Positions 41,957 to 54,110 are shown, counted from the first letter of the stretch. The stretch: DNA of 64,000 nucleotides from Henricia sp. BOLD:AAB3569 (GCA_037783545.1 JBBELK010001244.1:62001-126000), one strand, 5' to 3'. Made by a program: numbers and translations. Notes: generated by a model not told the origin, from the sequence alone.

Positions 41957-44165
41957 CAATGGACAAAAGTCAACGTCACGGCAACCAACACGAAGGAGTC
42001 ATTGGTCACTTACAATGCGTACATAAAGTTCTGTGAAGAACTATGTCTACCAACAAAAACTATTACTCAATATCCAAATTTAAAACCTTGGTTCGATAAC
42101 AGCATTCGCACTAAAGTACGAGCAAAGGACCTTGCTTATAAACAGAAATCTGTGGACCCGGCTGCCTATAAAAGGGCGAAGTATGACTTGGAAAAGAGCA
42201 TCAACGCTGGTAAACGTAAATATCGTCGGCTCTCAGAGAACAACTTGAACAGTAACAACACTCGGGATCTCTGGGCGGGTGTTCAGAATATCACCAACTA
42301 CAAGCAAAGTGCGCCAATCATAGACAATGATGACATTACATTGCCCGATCGCCTGAACGAGTTTTATGCTCGCTTTGATCGCGACAACATTCTTGAGTCT
42401 GGGTCTCCGAGTGCAGCAGCAGCTGACGTCACAGAGCAGGAGCCGCCATTCATAATACAGCCTGAAGATGTTGCGCGAGTTCTGTCAGGTCTGAACGTGC
42501 GCAAAGCTGCAGGGCCAGACCAGATTACGCCGCGGCTTTTGCGTAGCTGTTCGCGTCAACTCGCCGATATTCTTGCCAACATCTTCAACTGGTCGCTCAG
42601 CATAGCCAAACTGCCCGAGTCTTTCAAGAACTCGATCATCGTTCCAGTGCCAAAAAAGAAACTGATCAGTTCCTTGAATGATTATAGGCCAGTGGCCTTG
42701 ACGTCACAGATTGCTAAGTGTTTCGAACGTTTAGTGATGAATTTCATGAAATCAATACTGCCATGTGATTTGGACCCGTGTCAATTTGCGTATCGGACAA
42801 ATCGATGCGTTGAAGATGCTGTGAATTACTGTTTGCATTTTATCTTAAAGCACCTTGAACCTGGAAGACCAAATTCATCAAAATATGCTCGTATTTTATT
42901 CATTGACTACTCATCTGCTTTTAATACTATAGTCCCGTCTAAGCTTTATCAAAAGCTGATTGATCTTAATTTACCAGGATCTCTATGCAAGTGGGTTTTA
43001 GATTTTTTATTGAAACGTAGACAAATTGTGAGAATCGGTTCAAATTTCTCGAAACCAATTGTTCTGAGCACTGGAACACCGCAGGGCTGTGGTCTTTCTC
43101 CTCTTTTGTATAGTCTATTTACACATGATTGTAAAGTGGATGATCCATCTAGCGTGATTGTAAAATTTGCTGATGATACCACCCTTAGTGGTTTAATTTG
43201 TAATGGCGACGAATCCAGTTATAGAAGTCAAGTATCATCTCTTGTAAAATGGTCTGAATCGAACAATCTTGTCTTGAACGTTGACAAAACTAAGGAAATG
43301 ATAATTGACTTTCGTAAAAATAAAGGTCAAATTGAACCAATTGTCATTAACGGAAGAGATGTGGACATTGTAGATTGTTTTAAGTTTCTCGGTATATTCA
43401 TATATTTAAACACCCTGTCTTGGTCAAATCAAGTATCTGAAAATTTGAAAAGGGCCCAACAACGTTTGTATTTTCTACGTAGACTGAAATCCTTTGGTGT
43501 TAGCAGACATATTTTGATTAATTTTTATAGATGTGTAATTGAATCTTGCCTGACCAGCTCTATTATTGTCTGGTTCAATGTCACTCCTGAGTGTGAAATT
43601 TATAAACTGAATCGGGTGGCCAAAAACGCATCGCGCATAATTGGATTTAAGTTGGATGACATGAAGACAATCTATGATAAGAGAATGAGAAAACGTGTCG
43701 AAAACATTGTTAAGGATGTGCATCACCCAACTAATGAGTTCTTCCACATGATGCCTTCAGGAAGAAGGATGAGATCAATAGGTGCAAAAACCAACCGTTT
43801 CAGAGATAGTTTTATACCATCGGCCGTGCGGGTTTTTAACAATGGGGACTTTTAATGTATAAAATGTGTATGTACATGTTTCAAAAATAGTTTTTATATC
43901 ATCGGCCGTGCGGGTTTTTTTTTTTAACAATAGGGTTTTTTAATGTCTAAAATATGTTTGTATAAATCAACCATTTCAGAAATAGATTTTATATCGTCGG
44001 CTGTGTAGGTCTTTAACAGAGGGAGCTTTTTTCATTTAATTTTAAAAAATTGTTTGTATACTTTATGTAATTATATGTTTATTATTGTTGTTGTGCGAGT
44101 CCAACATTACAAATTCCTGTGATTGTTTTTTAATCATTGGCTGAATAAAGCAATCTACATCACAA
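41957..44165 (+). mobile_element. 5'-truncated non-LTR retrotransposon (LINE), CR1/Rex1-like
   Basis: The element keeps an intact reverse-transcriptase reading frame but lacks the upstream endonuclease, so it is 5' truncated at about 41.95 kb. The 3' region ends near TGAATAAAGC at about 44150 with no long poly-A. It carries three degenerate copies of the C-terminal coding end (43799, 43879, 43973). It lies just left of the large TIR element starting at 44246. Confidence 0.9.
42002..43855 (+). CDS. LINE reverse transcriptase, open frame
   Basis: The frame of at least 617 codons (open from about 41934, no natural start) encodes the linker after the endonuclease (LCLPTKTITQYPNLKPWF), then the reverse transcriptase. 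Motifs in order: KAAGPDQITPRLL (about residue 165), SIIVPVPKK and NDYRPVALTS, LFIDYSSAFN with catalytic Asp (about 300), GTPQGCGLSPLLYSLF (about 355), and FADDTTL with the catalytic Asp pair (about 388). The C-terminal tail PSGRRMRSIGAKTNRFRDSF is typical of Jockey-superfamily elements of the Rex1/CR1/L2 group. The frame has no internal stops, which suggests a young insertion. Class assignment within the superfamily is uncertain. Confidence 0.93.
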   Translation: MVTYNAYIKFCEELCLPTKTITQYPNLKPWFDNSIRTKVRAKDLAYKQKSVDPAAYKRAKYDLEKSINAGKRKYRRLSENNLNSNNTRDLWAGVQNITNYKQSAPIIDNDDITLPDRLNEFYARFDRDNILESGSPSAAAADVTEQEPPFIIQPEDVARVLSGLNVRKAAGPDQITPRLLRSCSRQLADILANIFNWSLSIAKLPESFKNSIIVPVPKKKLISSLNDYRPVALTSQIAKCFERLVMNFMKSILPCDLDPCQFAYRTNRCVEDAVNYCLHFILKHLEPGRPNSSKYARILFIDYSSAFNTIVPSKLYQKLIDLNLPGSLCKWVLDFLLKRRQIVRIGSNFSKPIVLSTGTPQGCGLSPLLYSLFTHDCKVDDPSSVIVKFADDTTLSGLICNGDESSYRSQVSSLVKWSESNNLVLNVDKTKEMIIDFRKNKGQIEPIVINGRDVDIVDCFKFLGIFIYLNTLSWSNQVSENLKRAQQRLYFLRRLKSFGVSRHILINFYRCVIESCLTSSIIVWFNVTPECEIYKLNRVAKNASRIIGFKLDDMKTIYDKRMRKRVENIVKDVHHPTNEFFHMMPSGRRMRSIGAKTNRFRDSFIPSAVRVFNNGDF

Positions 44166-44349
44166 TCCCAATTCTTGCAATGGCACAGGTGTGTTATTAG
44201 GGCGGTGGGGCTTACTGGATTGGTCTATTTCAGGGTTAAAATGTATGGGGCGCCGTTTGTCAACTAATTATTTAGGCGAATTACACTGTATAGCATGTTT
44301 TTTCCATGGTTTATCTTAATTCTGTGTAAATCATGCAATTGTGTCAAAG

Positions 44350-45055
44350 GCCGTTTATGGTTTACAAACCTTTAAAACATCGTTTTGTACCAACACGATT
44401 CTTTACAAAACAGAAAATATACATGCAGCTGTACGAATTCATTATTTACAAATAATGAAAATGTCACCTCGGCGTTCCATACTTTATAAATGAAACTGAC
44501 GAGTGTACATTTCAATGGTTTACACACAAGAGAATTGTATCGTTCATGGACAATTTCATGGTTTATAAATAATGAATACTGCACATTGCCATTATTTGTA
44601 AACCAGAAAAACGCGCAGCAAACTATCACTGGTGCGCAATTACATGGTTTATAAACCAAGAAATTTGCACCGGGTTCCGATTTTGTATGGTTTATAAATA
44701 ATGAAAATTTGTTAATTGACGTACAATTTCATGGTTTATAAACAATCAAAACTTCTGTGGTTTGTAAACAATTAAAAATAGTCAATAGGCGTGCATTTCG
44801 ATGGTTTGTAAATAATGAAAAGTAATGGTTGGCTCACAATTTCATGGTTTATAAATAATGAAAATGAACTAGTTAGCGTTGTCGCAAAATTTCATAGTTT
44901 AGAAACGGAGAAAATTGAAGCTTTATACACTTGTCTGTCGTTTGTAAAGGTTGACTATCGATAAAAAGAGAAGTATTATGCACTCGGTACATCTCAAAAT
45001 ACGATCATTGAAGAAAAATTAAAGGGTTTGTAAACCATGAAATTCACGCTTCATA
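44350..45055. repeat. Subterminal motif array in the large TIR element
   Basis: About twelve copies of ATGGTTTATAAATAATGAAA or close variants (TGGTTTRTAAAYAATNAAAA), some in inverse orientation as GTAAACCATG, lie at 30-60-bp intervals. Irregularly spaced subterminal repeats like this often bind transposase; that role is an inference here. Confidence 0.75.
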
Positions 45056-45656
45056 AACGTTTATTATAATCCAGTTTCATCCCGGTTAAACTCGCCCGTT
45101 TGCGAGAGCAATGGGTGCATTCAGTTAGCTATCATTGAGTCATAAGGGTGTTCGTTCAAAGTGTGAACAGTCCGGCAGACAATGGCAACAAGGTATTTAT
45201 GTGTACAGCTAATCGAACGCTACGGCACTGCCTGCAGCGCGCGCGGGAAAATCCCAGAACATATATTGCAACGTGATTAAGAATCTCCAAATTTACAAAT
45301 TTGTTACGCCGTAACTAGGAATCTCAATTTAGTTGTGGTATTTGTAAATTTGTTGACGTGTTCACAGGCGTGATTGTTCGTACTTTTAAGACATTATCTT
45401 CAGTTTAACTTCCACATTAGTTGTTTTTACGTATGAATCCCTAAATTAATATAATACCGACAACATTCTACTAGGTATTGTCCATAAACCCGACCAGGAT
45501 TTACTCGTATTTTTGTCTGATCGCCATGATTTACTAGACTTGTTGCCAGTCTACTCAAAGTTACACCACAGTTCGTCCCGTCTTATTGGAGCTGACGAAA
45601 TAGTTGTTGCTACGAAAGCCTATGCTTATGAATTATTTTGTTAATATGCACGGCTG

Positions 45657-46626
45657 TATAGCTTTAACAACATGTTCCCTCATTGGGTAAAAGTTTATGG
45701 ATGCAATGAAACTGACATTTTATGCTTGGTAAGTACCCTATTGAACCTTTCATCCTTTTTTCATATGTGATTGGACCAAAGACACAACAATTGATGGCTT
45801 ATTAAACTAGGTTTAAATGGGCCAGAGCCCATATGGCAATATTATTACATTCCTCAAGCTGGTAATATTAATTGAGTATACAGGACATATAATACTCTGA
45901 ATCATTGCGACCTTATTTAATGCTTGATGAAAATTGGTCGATTTACTTGATCTTCTCTGACCCATATGACTCAATTCTCTGACTCAATTCAGTGAGACAA
46001 CCCACTGGAACATGATCAGTAATCGTGTTGACCTTTATTGACTTTGCCGATTTTGAGGTTTAACACCCGTTCTTTGAGTGAAAAAGCCCCTTTTCCCCGT
46101 GCATCATATATTTTAAAAAATAACCAAACTAAAGGTAATACTCTGTACTTTGAAATGCGTAGCGAGTTGGTGAGAAACATAGACGTACTTTTTATGTACT
46201 CACAAAAGTTTGCAGTGCGGCGCTGTTTTCCGTGTCATTTTCCTGCGCTGAGCGTAGGGTCACGGAGCTCAGTGAGCAGATGTGCGCAAGTTGTTCATAT
46301 GGGTCAGAGAAGATCAAGTAAATCGACCAATTTTCATCAAGCATGAAATAAGGTCGCAATGATTCAGAGTATTATATGTCCTGTATACTCAATTAATATT
46401 ACTAGCTTGAGGAATGTAATAATATTGCCATATGGGCTCTGGCCCATTTAAACCTAGTTTAAGCCATCAATTGTTTTGTAAATATTAACTTTTTGTTGTG
46501 TCTTTGGTCCAATCACATATGAAAAAAGGATGAAAGGTTCAATGAGGTACTTACCAAGCGTAAAAGGTCAGTTTCATTGCATCCATAAACTGTTACCCAA
46601 TGAGGGAACATGTTGTTGAAGCTATA
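45657..46626. mobile_element. Fold-back element, about 970 bp
   Basis: Inverted arms of about 320 bp (45657-45972 and 46296-46626; outer end TAGCTTYAACAACATGTTCC) surround a 320-bp centre. TA flanks are possible. A short ORF at 46038-46346 spans the centre but resembles nothing I know. Confidence 0.85.
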
Positions 46627-47336
46627 TTGTTGCAGATATTCACAGCGCATTGTCATCATTTACCTATACACTTTATATGGTATACTGTACAATATTATAT
46701 CGAACATGTGCTCTAAAGAAAAAGGATACACATAATTAAAAATCATTATTTGTTTTAAAAATGAAGTGTTTCAATTGTTCGTGACGTTTCGGTGACAAAC
46801 AAATTAATAATTTCTTATCCATGGGTTTGGGTTTTTGGCTAATTTATGTTAACCTTTTAGCAGCCGTTTTGAAATTTCAAGGTTATGGCAACCACTTTTA
46901 CTTTTAAAAGTTGCTTAGTTGAATTTGCCATGTCAGAAAACATATTATTAGACACTAAAATCATTAGAATCGGATAATGTTAACTGTGTTGGTGAATTTG
47001 ATCACCAGTCAAAAGTGCGTTGACCTTTCGACGTTTTTGACCACAGCGCCCTTATTTAAGGTCGGAGGTATAACAAACTATACATTTTTGGAATCCTCAT
47101 GACTAGACGAGTAATTTGATATGCATATCGACACGATTTGAATATATTTAAATTTTGACCCCTGTTTGACCTTTGTTGACCCCTCCCGGAAATGCCTGAC
47201 ATTTTCAAGGGGGCAGCCCAAGTCAAAATTGTTCGGTATTCATCAGGGAACACAAAAACACTTTCAAACCTTTGTTCCCAGAATTTGGTCACGGGACCTA
47301 CAGGCTGGTCTCCTACTACAGCTACATGTACATGTA

Positions 47337-48352
47337 AACACCTCAACAAAAGTAAGTTCCCCCCTAAACAATTGATCATATCTCCCAAAGTAAATTTCGG
47401 AATGACACGAAATTTCGTGTGAATGATTAGTGCAATGTAAGGAACGTGTATTTCAAGTGGTGGGTCCATACATTATGTCATGCATGAATGAGCAGCATTT
47501 AAAGGTGAAATTGACACTTTTCAAAAATTGCAAAATGCAGTCAACAATTCCCTAATTCTTTTCACAGATGACAAGTAGAGTTTAACTTAAGAAAATGCCA
47601 CGCATGTCTATACAGGACAGGGCCATTGCCGTAGGCCTGCTAGAGACACCTGTAAAACAAGTAACCCGCAGGATGGGAGTCAGGCCAAATAAGGAATTTG
47701 CATTAAAAATTCGAAATGATTGGGGCTGTCGCAGACTTGCCAAGAACTGGTCGACCAAACGTTACTACCCCTGCAGACGATCACTTTATGGCAATGCACG
47801 TCCAGTTAGGCTGAGGGCAAGAGTGGTCAATGAGCTTTTAGAGATTCAAGAAATTGACCGGATGATATGGCCAGCAAACTCCCCATATCTCAATCCCATA
47901 AAACATTTGTGGGACCAATTGAAGCGGACATGTGATCGGAGAACTGGTGAGCAAACAACACTCAAGGACTTGCCCCAGATGCTGAAGGAGTGGATTACCC
48001 TTCTGGGGCGGAGGATCACCCGTCTCATCAACACAATATGCGTGATCGATGTTATCATGTGTTACAAAATCATGGTGGTTACACAAGATACCGAGGACCA
48101 AAATTTTACTTGTCATGTGTTAACAGAATTGGGAATAACTTGTTGACTGCATTTTGCAATTTTTGAAAAGTGTCCATTTCACCTTTAAATGCTGCTCATT
48201 CATGTATTATAACATTAGGTATAGACCCACCATTTAAAATGCACACTCCATGCATTGCACTAATCATTCACTCCAGGTTTCGTGTAATTCCGAAATTTAC
48301 TTTGGGAGATATAATCAGTTGTTTAGGGGGAACTTACTTTTGTTGAGGTGTT
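47337..48352 (+). mobile_element. Tc1-like transposon, internally deleted, 1016 bp
   Basis: TIRs of about 220 bp start AACACCTCAACAAAAGTAAG and are flanked by the TA target duplication (47335-47336, 48353-48354). The centre encodes a shortened transposase. Removing the element would leave one TA within the right TIR of the 44246-48510 element. Confidence 0.9.
47595..48146 (+). pseudogene. Tc1/mariner-type transposase, internally deleted
   Basis: The frame starts MPRMSIQDRAIAVGLLETPV, a helix-turn-helix DNA-binding start, and later has WPANSPYLNPIKHLWDQLKR, the conserved block around the third catalytic acidic residue (usually DLNPIEHLW). At 183 codons it is about half the usual length of about 340. 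The middle with the first two Asp residues is absent, so it cannot be active. The E of the NPIEHLW motif is K here. Confidence 0.85.
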
Positions 48353-48512
48353 TATATTTCCTGTTTTGTAAAGAATCGTGTTGGTACAAAACGATGTTTT
48401 AAAGGTCTATAAACCATAATTGGCCTTTGACACAAATGCATGATTTACACAGAATTAAGATAAAACATGCTATAATTCGCCTAAATAATTAGTTGACAAA
48501 CGGCGCCCCATA

Positions 48513-49341
48513 AAAATTGGGAGGTAAATGCGTACTACTATATGTACATTTATTAACAGCAGGCCTTTAAATTAACAATTTTTACTTACTTCTTCCGAGT
48601 ATCTTAGACTTCTCCTTCTGCTTCGAGGTATATCCGTAAGAGTACTCTTCGTAGATGACCGCCATTTCTTGCACCATTTTAACAGAATTTTGCTTCGGTC
48701 TGTAACAAAATTAAAAACAGCATAATTTAGCACGACTCTGTTCGTCCGTGATCCGAACACGAAAGCGCATGTTGTGCAGTCGCATCACAAGGTGTACGGG
48801 TTTTGCGATGCGTTCCGATGGCGATGTGGTCACAATTTTGTGCAACAGAGTCTGAATGCAAGGCGTATGTATACATGTACCGCCTGCTTTAGAGTACATT
48901 GTTTCGTGTGCGTCATGTGGGTAAATGGTACACCGCATCAAATTGGCCTTTAGGCATGCATATGCACAGTTTAGCTGGGCAATTTTGTCATCCAATACCA
49001 TGATGCATTGCGAACGTCGATAAGGTAACATTGGTTATTGTTATTACAATTTACCGAATATATATGCTAACATGCACTACATGATAAATGTACTACACCA
49101 ATGCAACACAAAATTTAAATGGGCCTATTTCAGCATGCACCAATACTGACATGCACATCGTCTTTGTTGGGCTAGAAATAGACTAATACATGACAAAGTC
49201 TTCCCTAAATAAACTGAACAGAATTAACCACAATTTTGCTGGTTTTTAAAAACTTTTTCAAGAAATTAAGGTCACATGATTTATCTGAACCAGATTTCTG
49301 GTCCGGATAACTCATGTATTTTGTTGGGTATGACGTGGCTA
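48513..49341. other. Intergenic, repeat fragments
   Basis: Includes a fragment of the 16256-type MITE (48735-48860) and a piece similar to 36620-36780 (49165-49320). No gene seen. Confidence 0.5.
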
Positions 49342-49350
49342 TAGTTACAG

Positions 49351-49983
49351 TAGACCCGTGAACAGGGCTTCGAAAAATCCTCAGCCCTGAAGTTGTTTCT
49401 ACCAAAAATCTGTGGCAAACTCACGCAAATGAAATTTGTCCCTCGGCTCTGATATTTGCTCAATAGGTGCATGCACTCACCCCAATGTTCAAATATTCCG
49501 AAGAGTGCGCATCGATCCGATGTCTAGTTTCGGTGAAATCATGGGGCAAAATTTAGACCCTCCGTGGGATAAAATACAGATCGTTTGCCTAAAATCAAAT
49601 ATGCGCATGCGCGAGAGCAGAGAAGTCAACACGAGCTAGACTGGTTCTGTCCTTTTTACTTCCCTTCGTCGCATGGTCGCATACGACGAAGGGAAGTAAA
49701 TATGAGGACAGAGAACCAGTCTAGTGTTGACCTCTCCGCTCTCGCGCATGCGCATATTTGATTTTGGGCAAACGGAGGGTCTAAATTTTTCCCCCACGAT
49801 TTGACCGAAACTAGACATCGGATCGATGCGTACTCTTTGAAATATTTGAACATTAGGGGGAGTGCACCTTTTGAGCAAATATCAGAGCCAAGGGACAAAT
49901 TTCATTTGCGTGAGTTTGCCATAGATTTTTGGTAGAAATGGCTCCAGGGCCGAGGATTTTCCGAAGCCCTGTTCACAAGTCTA
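49351..49983. mobile_element. Palindromic fold-back element, 633 bp, 9-bp target duplication
   Basis: Two inverted arms of about 310 bp meet near 49672 with almost no spacer. The termini are TAGACCCGTGAACAGGG and CCCTGTTCACAAGTCTA. The 9-bp flanks TAGTTACAG (49342-49350 and 49984-49992) are identical. Long TIRs and a 9-bp duplication suit Mutator-like elements. Confidence 0.88.
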
Positions 49984-49992
49984 TAGTTACAG

Positions 49993-51255
49993 CATCTATT
50001 CGGAATAAGTTACAGGGTATTTGTGGCGCTCATACTGCGAGGTAGAGTGTGAAATTCAAAAAATGTCAAATTTTACTATGTAGTTAAGTCAGCCCCAACA
50101 CATACTAACGGCCACAAGGCTACATGTACTATCTACCTAGCGACAGTAATGTATACCGGTACGTTTCACTTGGTCCTTGCGTAGCTGTATGTGTCAGCAA
50201 TGTGACGTTCTGTGGCAGATATGGCCAATATTTATGAGGGGCGTAAAAGGATCGACTGCAGTGTGGCGCAGTTAAAAACAAAATTTGGCCCTACATGTAT
50301 CCTGGGGTCATGGGTTTTCAATCGGAAAACAGGAAAATTCCTCGGAAACCAAAAACAGCAAATATCTTAAAACAATTTTACCCACGTTTAAACACTATAT
50401 CCTTAAAGTATATGTTCCACAACAGACCATGAAGTTTCTGCTGTTTTTTTTTCTTTCATGACCAGTTTTCCCAAAACTCAGAAGCTGGCTTCAGCTTATT
50501 TTGGTTTCTTATACATGTAATTGATTTATTCTTTGTCTTTTATTCAGGGATGTTTTAAATGATCTAGTTTTTCCTATACATTTAATCAATTTTCGCACAA
50601 GCTGACACCGCTTTCGGGGAACATTGCATCTGATATGTTCGCTATTTTGGAACTGAAGGAATTTTCAAACAGACTTTAAATTTTGCCTGTTATAAAAGCA
50701 TTATATCCCACACTGGTTCTGCAAATTTGAACAAGTTATTGGCCAATCTAGCTAAAACGCCCTGCCGGCAACATTTAATCAATTTTCGCACAAGCTGACA
50801 CCATTTAGGATTCCTAAGCGCGTTCAAAAAAGATATAAGAATTTGTTGGATTTGGCACGCCATAAACTTTCAACTGGCAAGGCAATCGGTCCTGCACGAA
50901 TGAAAGACGGGACCTTGAGCGATCTGAGGATGCTTTTGGTGGAATATTTGATAAAAGATCATGTCCTATGATACACTTGATTAAAAGTCCAAAAGTGTGA
51001 TAGTGATCGATCTTCAGCCGTAAATACACATTTTGCAAAGTTTGAAAGATAACTCATGCCAGGTAATTTAATTTGCAGCAAGTTGGAGGCACAGACAAGT
51101 GACCGATTCACTGCTTGCAAAACAGCCGCAAATCACGGTGGATCTCGTACAGTCCCGCAGTAAATCAGTGTAAGTTTGCTGATCGAAAACACATGACGAT
51201 CGAAAACACATGACGGCACGATATGTACAGCAGAATTACCGGTAGCTAATGTCAC
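49993..51255. other. Intergenic, no gene seen
   Basis: A 30-bp sequence (ATTTAATCAATTTTCGCACA...) is duplicated at 50579 and 50771. Nothing else is recognised. Confidence 0.5.
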
Positions 51256-51809
51256 CTTAGCCCTAACTTTATCATGTGGTTATTTCATGTAGGGCTAATA
51301 TTAATAAGAACAGTCAACATGAACACGATATCTCAAATTCAGTCTGTGCACTGGTAGTCTGGTAATTGTACACAAGACTTGAATTTGTACACATCGGCTG
51401 TCATTCCAGACCTTTTTTACTGCAATAAGCCAGTTCGGAGTCTCGACTGCGCATGCGTCTCCCGACTTTGGTTTGAGATAAACAAAGCGGTATGCATTGT
51501 GTTTATCTCAAATGACCTGTGTTTATCTCAAATGACCTTGACACAATCCCATAGACGTTCATTGCGCGCGCGAGATTCCGAACTGGCTTATTGCATATGA
51601 TGTATGCTGAATCTTCATCATGGCTCGTTATTTCCCTATAGGACCTGCGTAGTGGTTATGCCCGACAAGGTTTGGGCGAGTCCCAGGGGGAATTATTGTG
51701 TCACGGGGAGAAAATGACACTTTTGTTTTGTGATATCGTGTTCATGTTGACTGTTCTCATTTAATAGCCCTACATGAAATAACCACATAATAAAGTTAGG
51801 GAGCTAAAG
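51256..51809. mobile_element. MITE with a second MITE nested inside
   Basis: The outer inverted ends (CTTAGCCCTAACTTTAT ... ATAAAGTTAGGGAGCTAAAG) have arms of about 80 bp that end at GATATCGTGTTCATG. Nested at 51421-51595 is another inverted-repeat element (TGCAATAAGCCAGTTCGG and complement). Confidence 0.85.
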
Positions 51810-53896
51810 CAGATTATATAATTTAAATTATTCTGTAGGTCATTGCAAATGACCACAACCTAGAATACACGTTACATGCGTCTGTATATCGCTCGTCCCG
51901 AAAACCGCGGGGCGGCATGGGCGGGGAGCTGAGAGCGGGCGGGATCGGGAGCCGAGATTGCATGTGCACTGCCCATTGCCCACCCGTACCAGCGTACCCT
52001 CGTCACGCAGCGACTCTTGCTAATTTTTCCTCGACATTTAAATTGTCACACAAAATTTCCCCGCCTGGTGACTGCTTTAGATACCCTTGATGCGAAAATT
52101 AACTTGAAAGAAAAATAACTACCTACATTTACAATACTGTTTTTGATTCAAAAGCTGGGCTTACGTGAATGATTTGACGTTGAACCAAGTTCGTCGGCAC
52201 GTCACGCCACGCTTGGCCGACGTAGAAACGAGATGACCCAACCACGTGTTGTAGATTGGTTCCCGATCCCTATAGATTGGTTCGCTTATTGCGGAAATTC
52301 TCCTGTGTGGAATATGTGGACGGGAACCAGTCTACCACGTGTTGAAGCACGGTCTAATATGACCGCGTGGGGAAGTCACGTGGGACAGGTCACCCAATAG
52401 TGTTCCTTCGTTTTGAATGTACGTCATTGGTAATCATTTTAGCCAATTGGTCCAGTCAATCTAAGCATTTTTTGTTTTGCTCAACCCACCACTATTTGCA
52501 ACATAATTTTTTTTAACTGGTATGCAATTTACTTTAAAGTCTCCCGAACACCACACTAAAAGTTTACCAAAATATATTTGGTGGAAAGATGTCAAATTTG
52601 CATAATATGCAAATTACCTGCCGCCATCAGGAAAAATTATGTTTTACTTTAACTATATATGTAGGTACCCAATCAAAGCACATGAATTGTCTAAACCTAT
52701 GTCTGTATATAGTCACAGTACACGATAAACAGGCTTCTAAATTAATGGTGTGAACACAAATATGCAAATTATGCAAATTAGCGGCCACCATTAGGAAAAA
52801 ATAGTTTACACTGTATTTTCGTACGCAAGTATCTACTCATAACGATACATATGTAACCAAGTGGTAACATTAAATGATAATTTCAATAGAAATTATAGAT
52901 AAATGGAAACAGAGGGTGCTCTACAAAAAGGAAAACATGTAAACCGAAACCAATGTAATTTGCTTTAACTTCCTTTGTTTAATTTCAACTTCTAGCGTAA
53001 TTAAATAAATCAAACGTGCAAACGTATTCAAACGTATTCAACGTACATGTAATCAAACGTATTCAAACGTATTCAAAACGGCAGTCAACTAATGGCAACG
53101 TTGACTGTAATAAATAAAATTAAAAGCAAAATTAAGTTTGCTATAATTGCACGTGTAAATCAATAAACATTTGAAAACTACATCGAAATACACTTACTTA
53201 TTGATGAAGCATATGGATGATCCAACAGCACTAGGGCACACGAAACGGCCAAGTTGAAACTACATGTACTAGAGACCAAAGATGTGTTACTCTGGCAGCT
53301 AAGGTGGAAAGAACTGCGAGACTGGTAAATTTTGAGCCCTTATATATGGAGCATGGTCATGGTTGAATATAACTAGTAACAATAAAGTAACAGATGCTAG
53401 GCACAGTACAAAGAATATAATATAAACCACAATAAAGGTAAATGCAGGTCAGGCACATTCCAGAATGTGCCCACCAAAGAATAATAGGCAAAGCTAGTGA
53501 GGCTGGGCACATTCCAGAGTTCCTGGCACCAAATGAATAGAATAACATACAATAGAAATAATAAAACCAAAGCAAGTAAATTCCAAAGTGCCTGCTGGCA
53601 CAGAGGAATAATGGATGCCACACAGTCCAGCCACGGCCACCCAACAATTATTCCTACCAAAGAGCAATTGTCAGGGGGCAGTGGCATGAGCTATGTGGCA
53701 CCATTGTGACAACTTTGTACCGAACTAAATCGGGTCCGGTCACACATGTATTTGTGCAACGTACCCATGTTGTTATGGCCAGAGAACATACGTTTCTCAA
53801 TTCAAATTGTATATGTAGACATGCAAATTAGGTCTAAACCCATTTTCTGGTCAGGAAAATTAAGATAAGCACATTCCAGAATAATCCATTTGATGA
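51810..53896. other. Intergenic, no gene seen
   Basis: GC-rich stretch at about 51890-51990, a short inverted repeat at 52241-52335 (ACCACGTGTTGTAGA arms, GGGAACCAGTCTA core), a short tandem of CAAACGTATT at 53025-53075, and duplicated phrases with CACATTCCAGA at 53450-53520. Confidence 0.5.
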
Positions 53897-54110
53897 CTGT
53901 TGGGTACAATATATAGTATGCGCCAGCGGTGTATGGACCGTATCGAATAGCCGCCATTTCGTGGGGCAGTTTATTTGTTCCTTGAGGACATGCATGGTTG
54001 CACATTATTGTGCTTCCATTGTTGAACGGTTTAAGTAACAAAAGGTGCCCCACGAAATGGCGGATGCGCTATTTGATACGGTCTATTGCATACTGTAATT
54101 TACCCAGTGA
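53897..54110. mobile_element. MITE, about 210 bp
   Basis: Arms include CCGCCATTTCGTGGGGCA and TGCCCCACGAAATGGCGG, with outer matches GACCGTATCRAAT and GGGTA. No coding content. Confidence 0.75.

Larger units (their letters stand above)
44246..48510. mobile_element. Large TIR DNA element, 4.3 kb, composite
   Basis: TIRs of about 180 bp begin TGGGGCGCCGTTTGTCAACT and are flanked by TA on both sides (44244-44245 and 48511-48512). Inside are an array of palindromic motifs (44350-45050), a fold-back element (45657-46626) and a Tc1-like element inserted in the right TIR (47337-48352). I recognise no transposase belonging to the outer element, so it is probably non-autonomous. Confidence 0.8.

Noticed and set aside
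46038-46346. 102-codon ORF in the fold-back element
   Set aside because: It crosses the centre and one inverted arm and resembles no transposase; likely chance.
47056-47469. 137-codon minus-strand ORF
   Set aside because: It overlaps the Tc1-like TIR and the flanking sequence, has no recognisable domain, and crosses an insertion boundary.
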